A stretch of 64,000 nucleotides of DNA from JALYRV01 sp036675475. Lineage in GTDB: Bacteria; Acidobacteriota; Vicinamibacteria; Vicinamibacterales; SCN-69-37. The position numbers and the translations under genes are program-made. Shown here piece after piece: positions 20,118 through 27,928 of this stretch; position 1 is the first letter of the stretch, and every line of letters begins with the position of its first letter. The notes below the pieces were generated by a model. The model was not told where the DNA came from. It saw only the letters and a program-made list of their open reading frames with translations, and did not search any database. The stretch is from the NCBI GenBank assembly GCA_036675475.1, contig JAKFEY010000067.1, positions 1-64,000 on the forward strand. Direction: 5' to 3'.

Positions 20118-21518
20118 GTGGCAGACGAACTGAGAACCGGCCGGAATCTCGGCCCCGCCGCGCGCAGGCGGCCCAAGCGCACGAGCCGCGTGGCCGTCGT
20201 GGGCCTGTTCGTACTCATGGCGGGCCTGTTGTTCGCGCTCGGGCTGTTCATGATTGGCGACCGCCGCGCGCTGTTCGCGCGCGACTTCGAGATCTACACG
20301 GAGTTCGCGCGGCTGGGCGGCATCCAGAACGGCGCGATCGTGCGCGTGGCGGGCGCGGATGCAGGCGAAGTCGAGGAAATCCGCGTGCCGCGCAATCCGA
20401 GCGAGAAGTTCCGGCTCAAGCTGCGCGTGCTCGAGGATCTGCGAGGCCTCATCCGCACCGATTCGGTGGCCTCGATTCAAACCGACGGCCTCGTCGGCAA
20501 CAAGTTCATCCAGATCGAAGCGGGCAGCGATGCCGCGCCGCAGGCGCCCGACGGCGCCACCATCCCCGGTTCGGACTTGTACGACTTCGGCGAGCTGCTC
20601 GGGCAGGCGTCGGAGACGATGAAGGCCGTCAACGATCTCGTGGCGGAAGTGCGCGCCGCGCTCAACACGGCGTTGACCGGCGTCACCGACACCATGCGCG
20701 AAGCCAACCGCATCATGGAAGGCCTCGACGCCGAGATGAAGAGCATCCTTCGCCGCGGCGAGGTGGTGGTCAACGACCTGGGGACAATCGTACGCGATGT
20801 GCGCGCCGGCAAGGGCACGGCGGGGAAGCTCGTCACCGACACCGAGTTGTACGACCGCGCCAACAGCATGATGCGCGACGCGCAGGGCGTGATTGCGAAA
20901 GTCAACGAGGCGGCGGAGCAGGCGAAGCAGTTCGTCGCCGAGATGCGATCGAACTCCGGCCCCGTGCAGGGCGCCGTGGCCGACCTGCGCGACACGCTCT
21001 CGAGCGCGCGCGAGGCGATGAACGACCTGAGCGAGACGTCGGAAGCGCTCAAGCGCAACTTCTTCTTCCGCGGCTTCTTCGATCGCCGCGGCTATTACGA
21101 CCTCGACGACATTTCCGTCGAGGATTACCGCAAGGGCGCGCTCGAGGCGCGCGATCGGCGCGTCGTCCGCATCTGGCTCGGCGCCGACGTGCTGTTCGCG
21201 ACGACGGACGCCGGCCAGGAAGTGCTGACCGACGCGGGGAAGGGACGGCTCGAATCGGCGATGTCGGAGTTCCTCAAGCTGCCGCCTGATTCCCCGATCG
21301 TGATCGAGGGCTATGCGGTCGCGCCCACGTACGACGCGCGCTACATCGCGAGCCGGCGCCGCGCCTCCATGGTGCGCGAGTACCTCGTCAATCGGATTCA
21401 GCTCGATGTGACCCGCATGGGGGTCATGCCGATGGGCGACCAGGCGCCCGGCAGCCCCGCGGGCGGCACGTGGGACGGGGTGGCCATCGCCGTGTTCCTG
21501 AAAACAGCTGAGCAGTGA
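20118..21518 (+). CDS. MCE-domain (MlaD-type) protein with OmpA-like tail
   Basis: Starts with GTG four bases after mlaF. The 466-residue protein has one transmembrane helix (about residues 25-47), an MCE domain (about 55-135, FARLGGIQNGAIVRVAGADA), a long helical region (about 160-320) typical of lipid-channel MCE proteins, and a C-terminal domain of about 95 residues resembling OmpA-like peptidoglycan-binding folds (IEGYAVAP, then SRRRASMVREYLVNR). The usual Asp of that fold is not evident. It should form the periplasmic lipid conduit of the transporter and may touch the wall or outer membrane through its tail. Confidence 0.88.
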   Translation: MADELRTGRNLGPAARRRPKRTSRVAVVGLFVLMAGLLFALGLFMIGDRRALFARDFEIYTEFARLGGIQNGAIVRVAGADAGEVEEIRVPRNPSEKFRLKLRVLEDLRGLIRTDSVASIQTDGLVGNKFIQIEAGSDAAPQAPDGATIPGSDLYDFGELLGQASETMKAVNDLVAEVRAALNTALTGVTDTMREANRIMEGLDAEMKSILRRGEVVVNDLGTIVRDVRAGKGTAGKLVTDTELYDRANSMMRDAQGVIAKVNEAAEQAKQFVAEMRSNSGPVQGAVADLRDTLSSAREAMNDLSETSEALKRNFFFRGFFDRRGYYDLDDISVEDYRKGALEARDRRVVRIWLGADVLFATTDAGQEVLTDAGKGRLESAMSEFLKLPPDSPIVIEGYAVAPTYDARYIASRRRASMVREYLVNRIQLDVTRMGVMPMGDQAPGSPAGGTWDGVAIAVFLKTAEQ

Positions 21519-21561
21519 GACGGCATGCAGTTTGAAGCTGATCTGACGCGGTAAACGGGGG

Positions 21562-21834
21562 GTGACTGTGACAGACAGTAATCGTGTGGCATTTGCGTCG
21601 GCGCTGGGGGCACTGGTGGGCGGACTCTGGGGATATCTGTATCTGACCGAGTCAGGGCGCCGGTTCCGTGTGCAGCTCGAGCCGCGCATCGACGACTTTC
21701 TGAATGAGATGCACCGGATGCAGGGCACCGTGCACAAGGCGCGCGAGGCCGCCGGCGAGAGCTGGTCGTCGCTGCAGGAGATCGCCAACGACGTGTCGCG
21801 CGTCGGCAGCGAGCGCACGGGTCAGTCGCACTAG
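21562..21834 (+). CDS. Small membrane protein of unknown function
   Basis: A 90-residue product with GTG start. One hydrophobic segment (FASALGALVGGLWGYLYL) is followed by a charged amphipathic helix. It resembles YtxH-like gas-vesicle/stress proteins only loosely. It follows the MCE gene on the same strand and is the first of four small envelope-type genes. Confidence 0.6.
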   Translation: MTVTDSNRVAFASALGALVGGLWGYLYLTESGRRFRVQLEPRIDDFLNEMHRMQGTVHKAREAAGESWSSLQEIANDVSRVGSERTGQSH

Positions 21835-21855
21835 CACTTAAGGAAGAAGGACGGT

Positions 21856-22353
21856 ATGCCCGGATCACTGGATACGACCAATACGATGCTCGCGATCATC
21901 GCGGGCGTGGCGCTGCTGCAGGCCATCGTCATCATCGGCCTCGGCTTCGCCGGGTGGAAGATCTACAGGCTGGCGACGGAAACCATTCGCGAGATCGACG
22001 AGCGCCGCGTGAAGCCGCTCGCCGCGAAAGTGGACGGCCTGCTCGATCGCGCGCACCAGGTGACCGATCGGGTGCACGAGATGACCGATCGCGTCAATCA
22101 CACGGCGACGGCGGCGAAGACGTCGGTGAGCGAAACCGTGCACAAGGTGTCGGGCGCGGTCGGCGGCATCCGCGCCGCCATCGTCAACGCCCTGACCACC
22201 GAGGGCAACGGGCACCGGCAGGCACAGCGATTCGCGCACACCGCGGCGGCCACATCGGGGGTGCAGCCCGCGGTTCATCCACCGGCGCCGGCACCCGGCG
22301 TCGCGCACCTTGACAACGAAGAAGCTCGGCGGGTCCGAGAGGGAGGTTTCTGA
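21856..22353 (+). CDS. Membrane-anchored coiled-coil protein
   Basis: 165 residues with an N-terminal transmembrane helix (MLAIIAGVALLQAIVIIGLG) and a long amphipathic helix with heptad-like repeats (RAHQVTDRVHEMTDRVNHTA) resembling DUF948-type proteins. A Pro/Ala-rich tail follows. AAGGAAG lies upstream of the ATG. The stop overlaps the next gene by one base. Function unknown. Confidence 0.7.
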   Translation: MPGSLDTTNTMLAIIAGVALLQAIVIIGLGFAGWKIYRLATETIREIDERRVKPLAAKVDGLLDRAHQVTDRVHEMTDRVNHTATAAKTSVSETVHKVSGAVGGIRAAIVNALTTEGNGHRQAQRFAHTAAATSGVQPAVHPPAPAPGVAHLDNEEARRVREGGF

Positions 22354-22715
22354 TGGCGTACGAATACGATCGTTTTGATGACGAGGCGGGCGGCGGCGGA
22401 TTCATGATGGGCCTGATTGCCGGCGCGGTGCTGGGCGTGGGCCTCGGCATGCTGCTGGCGCCGAAGGCGGGCTCCGAACTGCGCGGACAGCTCGGCGACA
22501 CGGCCACGCGGCTGCGCGATCGCGCCAGCGAGGGCTACACGGCGGCCTCGAGCAAGGTGGCCGACATGTACAACCGCCGCGCGGGCCAGACGGGCCAGAC
22601 CGGCTCGATGGCGTCCGACTTCCAGTCGACCGGCTCCTATGCGGGCGGCACGGCGGGCACGTCGGGCTTCGGCGCGAGCGGCGTCGACACGCCCTCCACG
22701 AGCTCCGAGTTCTAA
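22353..22715 (+). CDS. YtxH-domain protein
   Basis: 120 residues with a Gly-rich membrane segment (GGGFMMGLIAGAVLGVGLGM) followed by LLAPKAGSELRGQLGDTATRLRD, the YtxH pattern. These small proteins are common in stress and envelope loci but have no defined biochemical role. Its ATG overlaps the upstream stop, so translation is coupled. Confidence 0.8.
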   Translation: MAYEYDRFDDEAGGGGFMMGLIAGAVLGVGLGMLLAPKAGSELRGQLGDTATRLRDRASEGYTAASSKVADMYNRRAGQTGQTGSMASDFQSTGSYAGGTAGTSGFGASGVDTPSTSSEF

Positions 22716-22721
22716 GCGGCC

Positions 22722-22913
22722 ATGACCCGGGAGAACGCGGAGAAGACCGCCAACATCATCCTCGGCGTGGCCGGCGTGGCCGCCGCGCTGCTGGTGCTGC
22801 GCAACTCCATGCTGCGCCGCGCGGCGTTCAAGATCGGCCGCACGGCGCTGGTGGCCGGCGGGCCGATCCTGGCCAGGCAGGCGGCCGCCATGATCACGCG
22901 GCGGCACGCGTAG
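22722..22913 (+). CDS. Small hydrophobic protein, unknown function
   Basis: 63 residues: a charged N-terminus, a hydrophobic helix (ANIILGVAGVAAALLVL) and a basic C-terminus. It begins six bases after the YtxH gene and closes the small-gene series. No family recognised. Confidence 0.55.
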   Translation: MTRENAEKTANIILGVAGVAAALLVLRNSMLRRAAFKIGRTALVAGGPILARQAAAMITRRHA

Positions 22914-22920
22914 GCGTGGT

Positions 22921-23018
22921 GGGTACGTTGGTACGTTGGTACGTGGCTAGGGTGGTAGCGGTGGCGTCAGCCACCGCCCACCAAAACCACTGAGCCCACG
23001 GACCCACGTACCAACCAC
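22921..23018. repeat. Mirrored GGTACGTT repeats around a strong hairpin
   Basis: The left side has three tandem GGTACGTTG-like units (22921-22945); the right side has the complementary CCACGTACCAACC (about 23004-23016). Between them is a perfect hairpin with arms GCGGTGGC and GCCACCGC and loop GTCA (22958-22977). The whole can fold on itself and may terminate the Mla/small-gene operon. Confidence 0.6.
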
Positions 23019-23021
23019 GGG

Positions 23022-23027
23022 TATCAT
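23022..23027 (+). promoter_or_regulatory. -10 element for a leaderless transcript
   Basis: TATCAT is followed by exactly six bases and the GTG start of the BrkB-like gene at 23034. No ribosome-binding sequence fits between them. Confidence 0.5.
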
Positions 23028-23033
23028 CATTAC

Positions 23034-23936
23034 GTGTCCCGCCTGCGTCGATGGACGCGCCGTCTGTGGCGCGAGGTACGGCTGGGCGGCCTCTCGGTCG
23101 TCAAAGGCAGCGTTGACTTCTACAGCAGCGACGACCTGACGTTTGCGGCGTCGATCGCGTACTACTCGCTGCTGTCGCTGTTTCCCTTTCTGCTGCTCGC
23201 GCTCTCGATTCTCGGCGGCGTGACGCTGCCGGGCGGCGAGAGCTCGAAAGTCCTCGATTTCGTCTTCAACTATTTCCCGACCGAGTTTCCCTTCATCCAG
23301 GATCAGCTCACGTCGCTGCAGACCAATCCGCTGCGCCTCGGCGTGGCCGGCGCGCTGCTGCTCATCTGGGCCTCGATGGGCGTCTTCGGCGCGCTGACGT
23401 CGGCCATCAACCACGCATGGGGCGTCGACAAGCAGCCAAGTTACCTGAAGCACAAGCTCGTGTCGTTCATCATGCTCGTGGCCGCCAGCGTGCTGCTGCT
23501 GGTGGGGCTGATGCTCGTGAGCGCCATCAGCATCGCGAGCAGCGGCTGGTTCGCGCACGTGCTCGAGAGCACGCCAGGGCTGGAAGTGCTGCGCGGGCTG
23601 ATCCTGCAGTGGTCGACAACCGTGTTGTTTGTCGCCATCACGGGCCTCATCTATTACTTCGTGCCAAACGCCAAGGTGCACTTCCGCGACGTCTGGATTG
23701 GCGCGTTCCTCGCCGGCTTCATGTGGCGCGGCGCGCTCGCGCTGTTCTCCTACTACGTCAAGGACATGTCGAAGTTCAGCATTCACGGCACGGTTCAGTT
23801 CGTCGTGGTGTTCCTGCTCTGGGTGTACCTTTCTGCGGTCATCCTGTTGTTCGGTGCAGAGGTCTCCGCGGCCTACGCGCGGCTTCGCCGCCATCGTCCG
23901 GACGAAATTCCCGCAGCGCCCAGCCCCCGCGTGTAA
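23034..23936 (+). CDS. YihY/BrkB-family inner-membrane protein
   Basis: 300 residues with about six transmembrane helices. The N-terminal DDLTFAASIAYYSLLSLFPFLLL and the later FVPNAKVHFRDVWIGAFLAG are family hallmarks. YihY proteins are often misnamed ribonuclease BN; their real function is unsettled and may be transport. The GTG start is leaderless-like. The M48 peptidase gene follows 41 bases later. Confidence 0.92.
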   Translation: MSRLRRWTRRLWREVRLGGLSVVKGSVDFYSSDDLTFAASIAYYSLLSLFPFLLLALSILGGVTLPGGESSKVLDFVFNYFPTEFPFIQDQLTSLQTNPLRLGVAGALLLIWASMGVFGALTSAINHAWGVDKQPSYLKHKLVSFIMLVAASVLLLVGLMLVSAISIASSGWFAHVLESTPGLEVLRGLILQWSTTVLFVAITGLIYYFVPNAKVHFRDVWIGAFLAGFMWRGALALFSYYVKDMSKFSIHGTVQFVVVFLLWVYLSAVILLFGAEVSAAYARLRRHRPDEIPAAPSPRV

Positions 23937-23977
23937 AAAACGTAATCGGCACGCTCCTTGATCTCCCAGGGAGCATC

Positions 23978-24805
23978 ATGCACCACCAGAAAAGAACGGT
24001 CGCGGTCGTTCTCAGCTCTGCGTTTCTGTTGATGGGCGCGGGCCCGCAGCTGGTCTCGGTCAGGCAGGAAGTCGAGATCGGGCAGCAGGCGCAGGCGCAG
24101 GTCAGGCGCGACGTGCCGGCGGTCAATGACAGCACGGTGAACCGCTACGTCGACGGCGTCGGCGCGCGGCTCGTGCGTCAGGCAACCGGCCCGAAGTATC
24201 CCTACAGTTTCGACGTCGCGAACTTCCGCGAGATCAACGCGTTCGCGCTGCCCGGGGGGCCGGTGTGGCTGCATCGCGGCGCGCTGTCGGCGGCGCAGAA
24301 CGAGTCGCAGGTGGCCGGCGTGCTGGCGCACGAGATCGCGCACATCGCGCAGCGCCACGCGGCCTCGCAGATGTCCAAGGGCCTGATCGCCAACGGCCTG
24401 CTCAGCCTGCTCGGCGCCGTCGTCGGCAACGACCGCGGAGGCCAGGTAGCGCAGATCGCGGGCGGGCTGGCGGCGCAGGGCTACATGCTCAAGTTCAGCC
24501 GCGACGATGAGCGTGAGGCGGATGAGGTGGGCGCCCAGATCATGAAGCGCGCGGGCTGGAACCCGACGGGCATGGTCGAATTCATGCAGATCCTCCGGGC
24601 GCAGGCCGGCCGCGATCCGGGATCGGTGCAGACGTTCCTGTCGTCGCACCCGGCACCGGGCGAGCGCGTCACGCGGCTGCAGTCGACGGTCAAACGGCTT
24701 GGCGCGGGCGGCACGCGCGACAGCGCGGCCTTCAGAAACGTGAAGGCGCGGCTGAACCGCATGGCGCCGGCCCCGTCCATGCGCACGATGAGGGCATCAC
24801 GGTAA
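23978..24805 (+). CDS. M48-family zinc metallopeptidase
   Basis: 275 residues from MHHQKRTVAVVLSSAFLLMG, a signal peptide or anchor. The zinc motif is HEIAHIAQRH with the third ligand in the downstream EREADEVGAQIM segment. This is the short, exported Ste24/HtpX-related type (YggG/BepA-like core) implicated in envelope protein quality control. The stop overlaps the next start as TAATG. Confidence 0.92.
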   Translation: MHHQKRTVAVVLSSAFLLMGAGPQLVSVRQEVEIGQQAQAQVRRDVPAVNDSTVNRYVDGVGARLVRQATGPKYPYSFDVANFREINAFALPGGPVWLHRGALSAAQNESQVAGVLAHEIAHIAQRHAASQMSKGLIANGLLSLLGAVVGNDRGGQVAQIAGGLAAQGYMLKFSRDDEREADEVGAQIMKRAGWNPTGMVEFMQILRAQAGRDPGSVQTFLSSHPAPGERVTRLQSTVKRLGAGGTRDSAAFRNVKARLNRMAPAPSMRTMRASR

Positions 24806-25683
24806 TGGGCACACTCGCCGATCGCGAACCGAAGCCGCCGTTTCCGAAGCAGCACCTCGAGAAGCCGGGTCTCGAATCGGACCTCGAGCCGAAGCCGCGC
24901 TATCACGCGCGCGCCTACAAGCCGGCCGGCAAGCTCGAGGATCGGCGCGCGCTCGTCACCGGCGGCGACTCGGGCATCGGACGCGCCGTCGCCGTGATGT
25001 TCGCGCGCGAAGGCGCCGACGTGGCGATCGTCTACCTGCCGGTCGAGCAGTCCGACGCCGAAGAGACGGGCCGTGCGGTAGAAAAGGCCGGACGCCGCGC
25101 ACTGCTGATTCCAGGCGACGTGTCCGACCCCGCCTTCTGCCGCGAAGCCGTGGCCGAAACCGTGCGCGTCTTCGGCGGCCTCGACATCCTCGTCAACAAC
25201 GCGGCCTATCAGAACCGCCAGAAGTCGATCGACGAGGTCACCGACGAGCAGTGGGACCTGACCTTCCGCACCAACATCTACGGCTATTTCTACATGGCGA
25301 AGGCGGCGATTCCGCACCTGTCGCGCGGCGCCGCGATCATCAACACGGGCTCGATCACCGGGCTGGAAGGCAGCAAGGAGCTGCTCGACTACTCGGCCAC
25401 GAAAGGCGCCATTCACGCCTTCACGAAGTCGCTGGCGCAGAACCTGGTCGAGCAGGGGATTCGCGTGAACTGTGTCGCGCCAGGCCCGGTATGGACGCCG
25501 CTCAATCCGTCGGACAACAAGACACCGACCGAGGTTTCCAAGTTCGGCGCCGAGACGCCGATGAAGCGGCCCGCGCAGCCCGAGGAGGTGGCGCCGGCGT
25601 TCGTGTTCTTCGCGTCTGATGCCGACTCCAGCTATATCACCGGCGAAGTGCTGACACTGCTCGGCGGCGAGACCACGGCCTAG
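24805..25683 (+). CDS. SDR-family oxidoreductase, YhdF/YghA-like
   Basis: 292 residues. An N-terminal extension rich in Pro and charged residues precedes the glycine motif VTGGDSGIGRAVAV. The catalytic residues are intact: Ser in NTGSITG and YSATK. The C-terminal half (PGPVWTPLNPSD, KRPAQPEEVAPAFVFFAS) matches the stress-type SDR subgroup with the long N-terminus. The substrate is unknown. Its ATG overlaps the M48 stop. Confidence 0.9.
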   Translation: MGTLADREPKPPFPKQHLEKPGLESDLEPKPRYHARAYKPAGKLEDRRALVTGGDSGIGRAVAVMFAREGADVAIVYLPVEQSDAEETGRAVEKAGRRALLIPGDVSDPAFCREAVAETVRVFGGLDILVNNAAYQNRQKSIDEVTDEQWDLTFRTNIYGYFYMAKAAIPHLSRGAAIINTGSITGLEGSKELLDYSATKGAIHAFTKSLAQNLVEQGIRVNCVAPGPVWTPLNPSDNKTPTEVSKFGAETPMKRPAQPEEVAPAFVFFASDADSSYITGEVLTLLGGETTA

Positions 25684-25726
25684 TAAGCCGCACGCGTAAG
25701 CCTAAAGCCGGAAGCCTGAAGCCGAA
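25684..25726. repeat. AAGCC-unit low-complexity tract
   Basis: Degenerate repeats of AAGCC / AAAGCCGG / AAGCCTGAAGCC fill the gap between the SDR stop and the isochorismatase gene. Only one arm is present; no inverted partner is seen nearby. Confidence 0.45.
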
Positions 25727-25731
25727 ACTAC

Positions 25732-26325
25732 ATGAGGCGGCAACGCGACTCACGCAACATCAAGGGGAATGGCTCGGCGGGACATCGCTGGGCGCTGCTG
25801 CTGGTCGACGTCATCAACGAGCTCGAGTTCGAGGGCGCGGAGAAGCTGCGGCCGAACGCGATGGCGATGGCGCGGCGCGCGGCGGCGCTGCGCACGCGCG
25901 CGTCACGCGCAGGCGTGCCGGTAATCTACGTCAACGACAACTTCGGCCAGTGGCGATCCGACTTCCGCATGCTCGTCGATCGCTGCCTGCACGGCGGCGT
26001 GCGCGGCGAACCGATCGCGCGCCTGCTCGCGCCCGGCGAAGACGACTACTTCGTGCTCAAGCCGCTGCACTCCGGCTTCTACACCACGACGCTCGATCTG
26101 CTGCTGCGCGAGCTCGGCTCGCGCAAGCTCGTGATCTGCGGCGTCGCCACCGAAGGCTGCGTGCTGTTCACCGCGTCCGACGCCTACATGCGCGGCTTCG
26201 AGGTGTTCGTGCCGCGCGACGGCTGCGCCTCGGAAAGCCCGCAACGCCACCGCCACGCGCTCGACATCATGGAGAAGATGTTGAAAGCCGACACGCGCCC
26301 CTCGGCGCGCATCACGTTCCGTTAA
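25732..26325 (+). CDS. Isochorismatase-family cysteine hydrolase
   Basis: 197 residues with the complete Asp-Lys-Cys triad: Asp in LLLVDVINELE, Lys in FVLKPLHSGFY and Cys in GVATEGCVLFTASDA. Members hydrolyse amides such as nicotinamide or ureido compounds, or vinyl ethers; the substrate cannot be inferred here. The neighbours do not indicate a pathway. Confidence 0.88.
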   Translation: MRRQRDSRNIKGNGSAGHRWALLLVDVINELEFEGAEKLRPNAMAMARRAAALRTRASRAGVPVIYVNDNFGQWRSDFRMLVDRCLHGGVRGEPIARLLAPGEDDYFVLKPLHSGFYTTTLDLLLRELGSRKLVICGVATEGCVLFTASDAYMRGFEVFVPRDGCASESPQRHRHALDIMEKMLKADTRPSARITFR

Positions 26326-26346
26326 GCATCGCCGTTCAACAGGCTG

Positions 26347-27885
26347 CTATTCCGCGAGCTCGGATTCGGAAACCTCTTCGAGTGGTTTCGACGCCGGCCC
26401 GTGAATGACGGAGCCGTCGGTTCGGAAGCGGGAGCCGTGGCATGGGCAGTCCCACGTGGACGCGGCGGGGTTCCAGCCGACGATGCAGCCGAGATGCGTG
26501 CAGACGGCGGAGAGGCAGGTGAGTTGGCCGTCATCGCCGCGTGAGACGGCGAACTTGCGCCGGCCCTTGCGGACAATTGCGCCGGCGTTCAGGCCAATCT
26601 CTGCGAGCGTCTCGACTTCGCCGGGCGTTACCCAGTCGGCGTACTGCGCCACGACGTCGGCCTGCTCCTTCACGAACTCCGCGACTGCCGTCACGGGCTT
26701 GCGCGCGGGATCGAACACGTCGGCCCAGGGATTCGGGCGATCGAGGATCAGGTCGCGGATGATCATGCCGGCAATCGTGCCGCCGGTGAGGCCCATGCCG
26801 GTGTCGCCGGTGCTGATGAAGATGTTCGGCGAGTCCATCGGGTTTCGGCCGAAGTATCCGAGGCCGTCAATCGAATTGAGGACCTGGCCCGACCACATAT
26901 ACGTGGCATCGCGCGCGTTGGGGAAATAGCGCCGCGCCCACGCCTGCAGCTTGTTCCAGCGCGCGTCGCAGTCCGATTCATGCGCGGCTTTGTGATCTTC
27001 GCCGCCCGCAATCAGCAGGTCGTCGCCGCCAGGCGAGGCGGCAGGCAGCAGGCGCACGTAGTGAAACGGATCCAGGGTGTCCCAGTAGAGCGCGGGCTCC
27101 ACCGAGCCGCGCGGGACGGGCATGCCGACGACGTACGTGTGATACGGCGCCTGCTTCGTGTGCATGGCCACGAGATCGTTCATCGGACTGTTGGTGGCGA
27201 CGACGACGAAGCGCGCGGTGACGGTGGGGCCGCCGGCGGTCTCGACGCGCGCGGGCTCGCCCGACTGGATGGCGGTGACGCGCGTGCCTTCGTAGAGCCC
27301 GCCGCCGTGGCGCTCGAACGCGGCAGCCAGACCCTGCAGGTACGCCAGGGGATGAAAGATGCCCTGGTGTGGAAAAGCAATGGCGGCTCGCTCTTTCGGC
27401 CCGACCGGCGAGTGCGTGAGCCGCTCGGGTTTCCATTCAGGCTCAGCGCATCGCGCAGCGGCGGCGAACTCCTCGTCGATGTCCTGGTCTGCCGAGGCGT
27501 CGTGCGCGAACAGATAGCCCTTCACGCGGTGATACTGGGCCTCGATGCCGTTGGTGGATGCGAGCTCGCCGATGCGATTGATCGCAGCCATGTGCGCGCC
27601 GGCCGCGAGCCGCGTGGCGTCGGCGCCCGCATGCCGCTCCACGTACGCAAACCCGTAGTCGAAGACGTTCGTGAGATGCGCGCTCGTCGCGCTGGTCTCG
27701 CCCGCGCCCACTGTTGCGGCGTCGAGCACGACGACGCGCAGGCCGGTGAGGGCGGCTTCGACGGCGGTTGAAAGGCCCGCGATGCCGGCGCCGACGACAC
27801 AGACGTCGGCGGTGATGTCGGACGAGAGCGGGGCGTTGGGGGCGCGGTCGAATCCTTCGCGCCAGACGGATGTGCGAGCTGCCAT
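26347..27885 (-). CDS. FAD-dependent oxidoreductase fused to a Rieske domain
   Basis: 512 residues. A DadA-like FAD domain begins with VCVVGAGIAGLSTAVEA near residue 28 and continues with TGDTGMGLTGGTIAG. The C-terminal domain is a Rieske [2Fe-2S] cluster: CTHLGC and CPCHGSRF supply the two Cys-His pairs. This architecture is known and presumably passes electrons from an amine-type substrate through FAD to the cluster. No signal peptide is evident. Confidence 0.92.
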   Translation of the reverse strand: MAARTSVWREGFDRAPNAPLSSDITADVCVVGAGIAGLSTAVEAALTGLRVVVLDAATVGAGETSATSAHLTNVFDYGFAYVERHAGADATRLAAGAHMAAINRIGELASTNGIEAQYHRVKGYLFAHDASADQDIDEEFAAAARCAEPEWKPERLTHSPVGPKERAAIAFPHQGIFHPLAYLQGLAAAFERHGGGLYEGTRVTAIQSGEPARVETAGGPTVTARFVVVATNSPMNDLVAMHTKQAPYHTYVVGMPVPRGSVEPALYWDTLDPFHYVRLLPAASPGGDDLLIAGGEDHKAAHESDCDARWNKLQAWARRYFPNARDATYMWSGQVLNSIDGLGYFGRNPMDSPNIFISTGDTGMGLTGGTIAGMIIRDLILDRPNPWADVFDPARKPVTAVAEFVKEQADVVAQYADWVTPGEVETLAEIGLNAGAIVRKGRRKFAVSRGDDGQLTCLSAVCTHLGCIVGWNPAASTWDCPCHGSRFRTDGSVIHGPASKPLEEVSESELAE

Positions 27886-27928
27886 GCCCGGCCGGGCTGC
27901 AAGAAGCGGGCTCAGATCACGGCTGGGC

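Noticed and set aside
22921..22945. Tandem GGTACGTT units as a CRISPR-like array
   Set aside because: The units are contiguous without spacers and are mirrored downstream; no cas genes are present.
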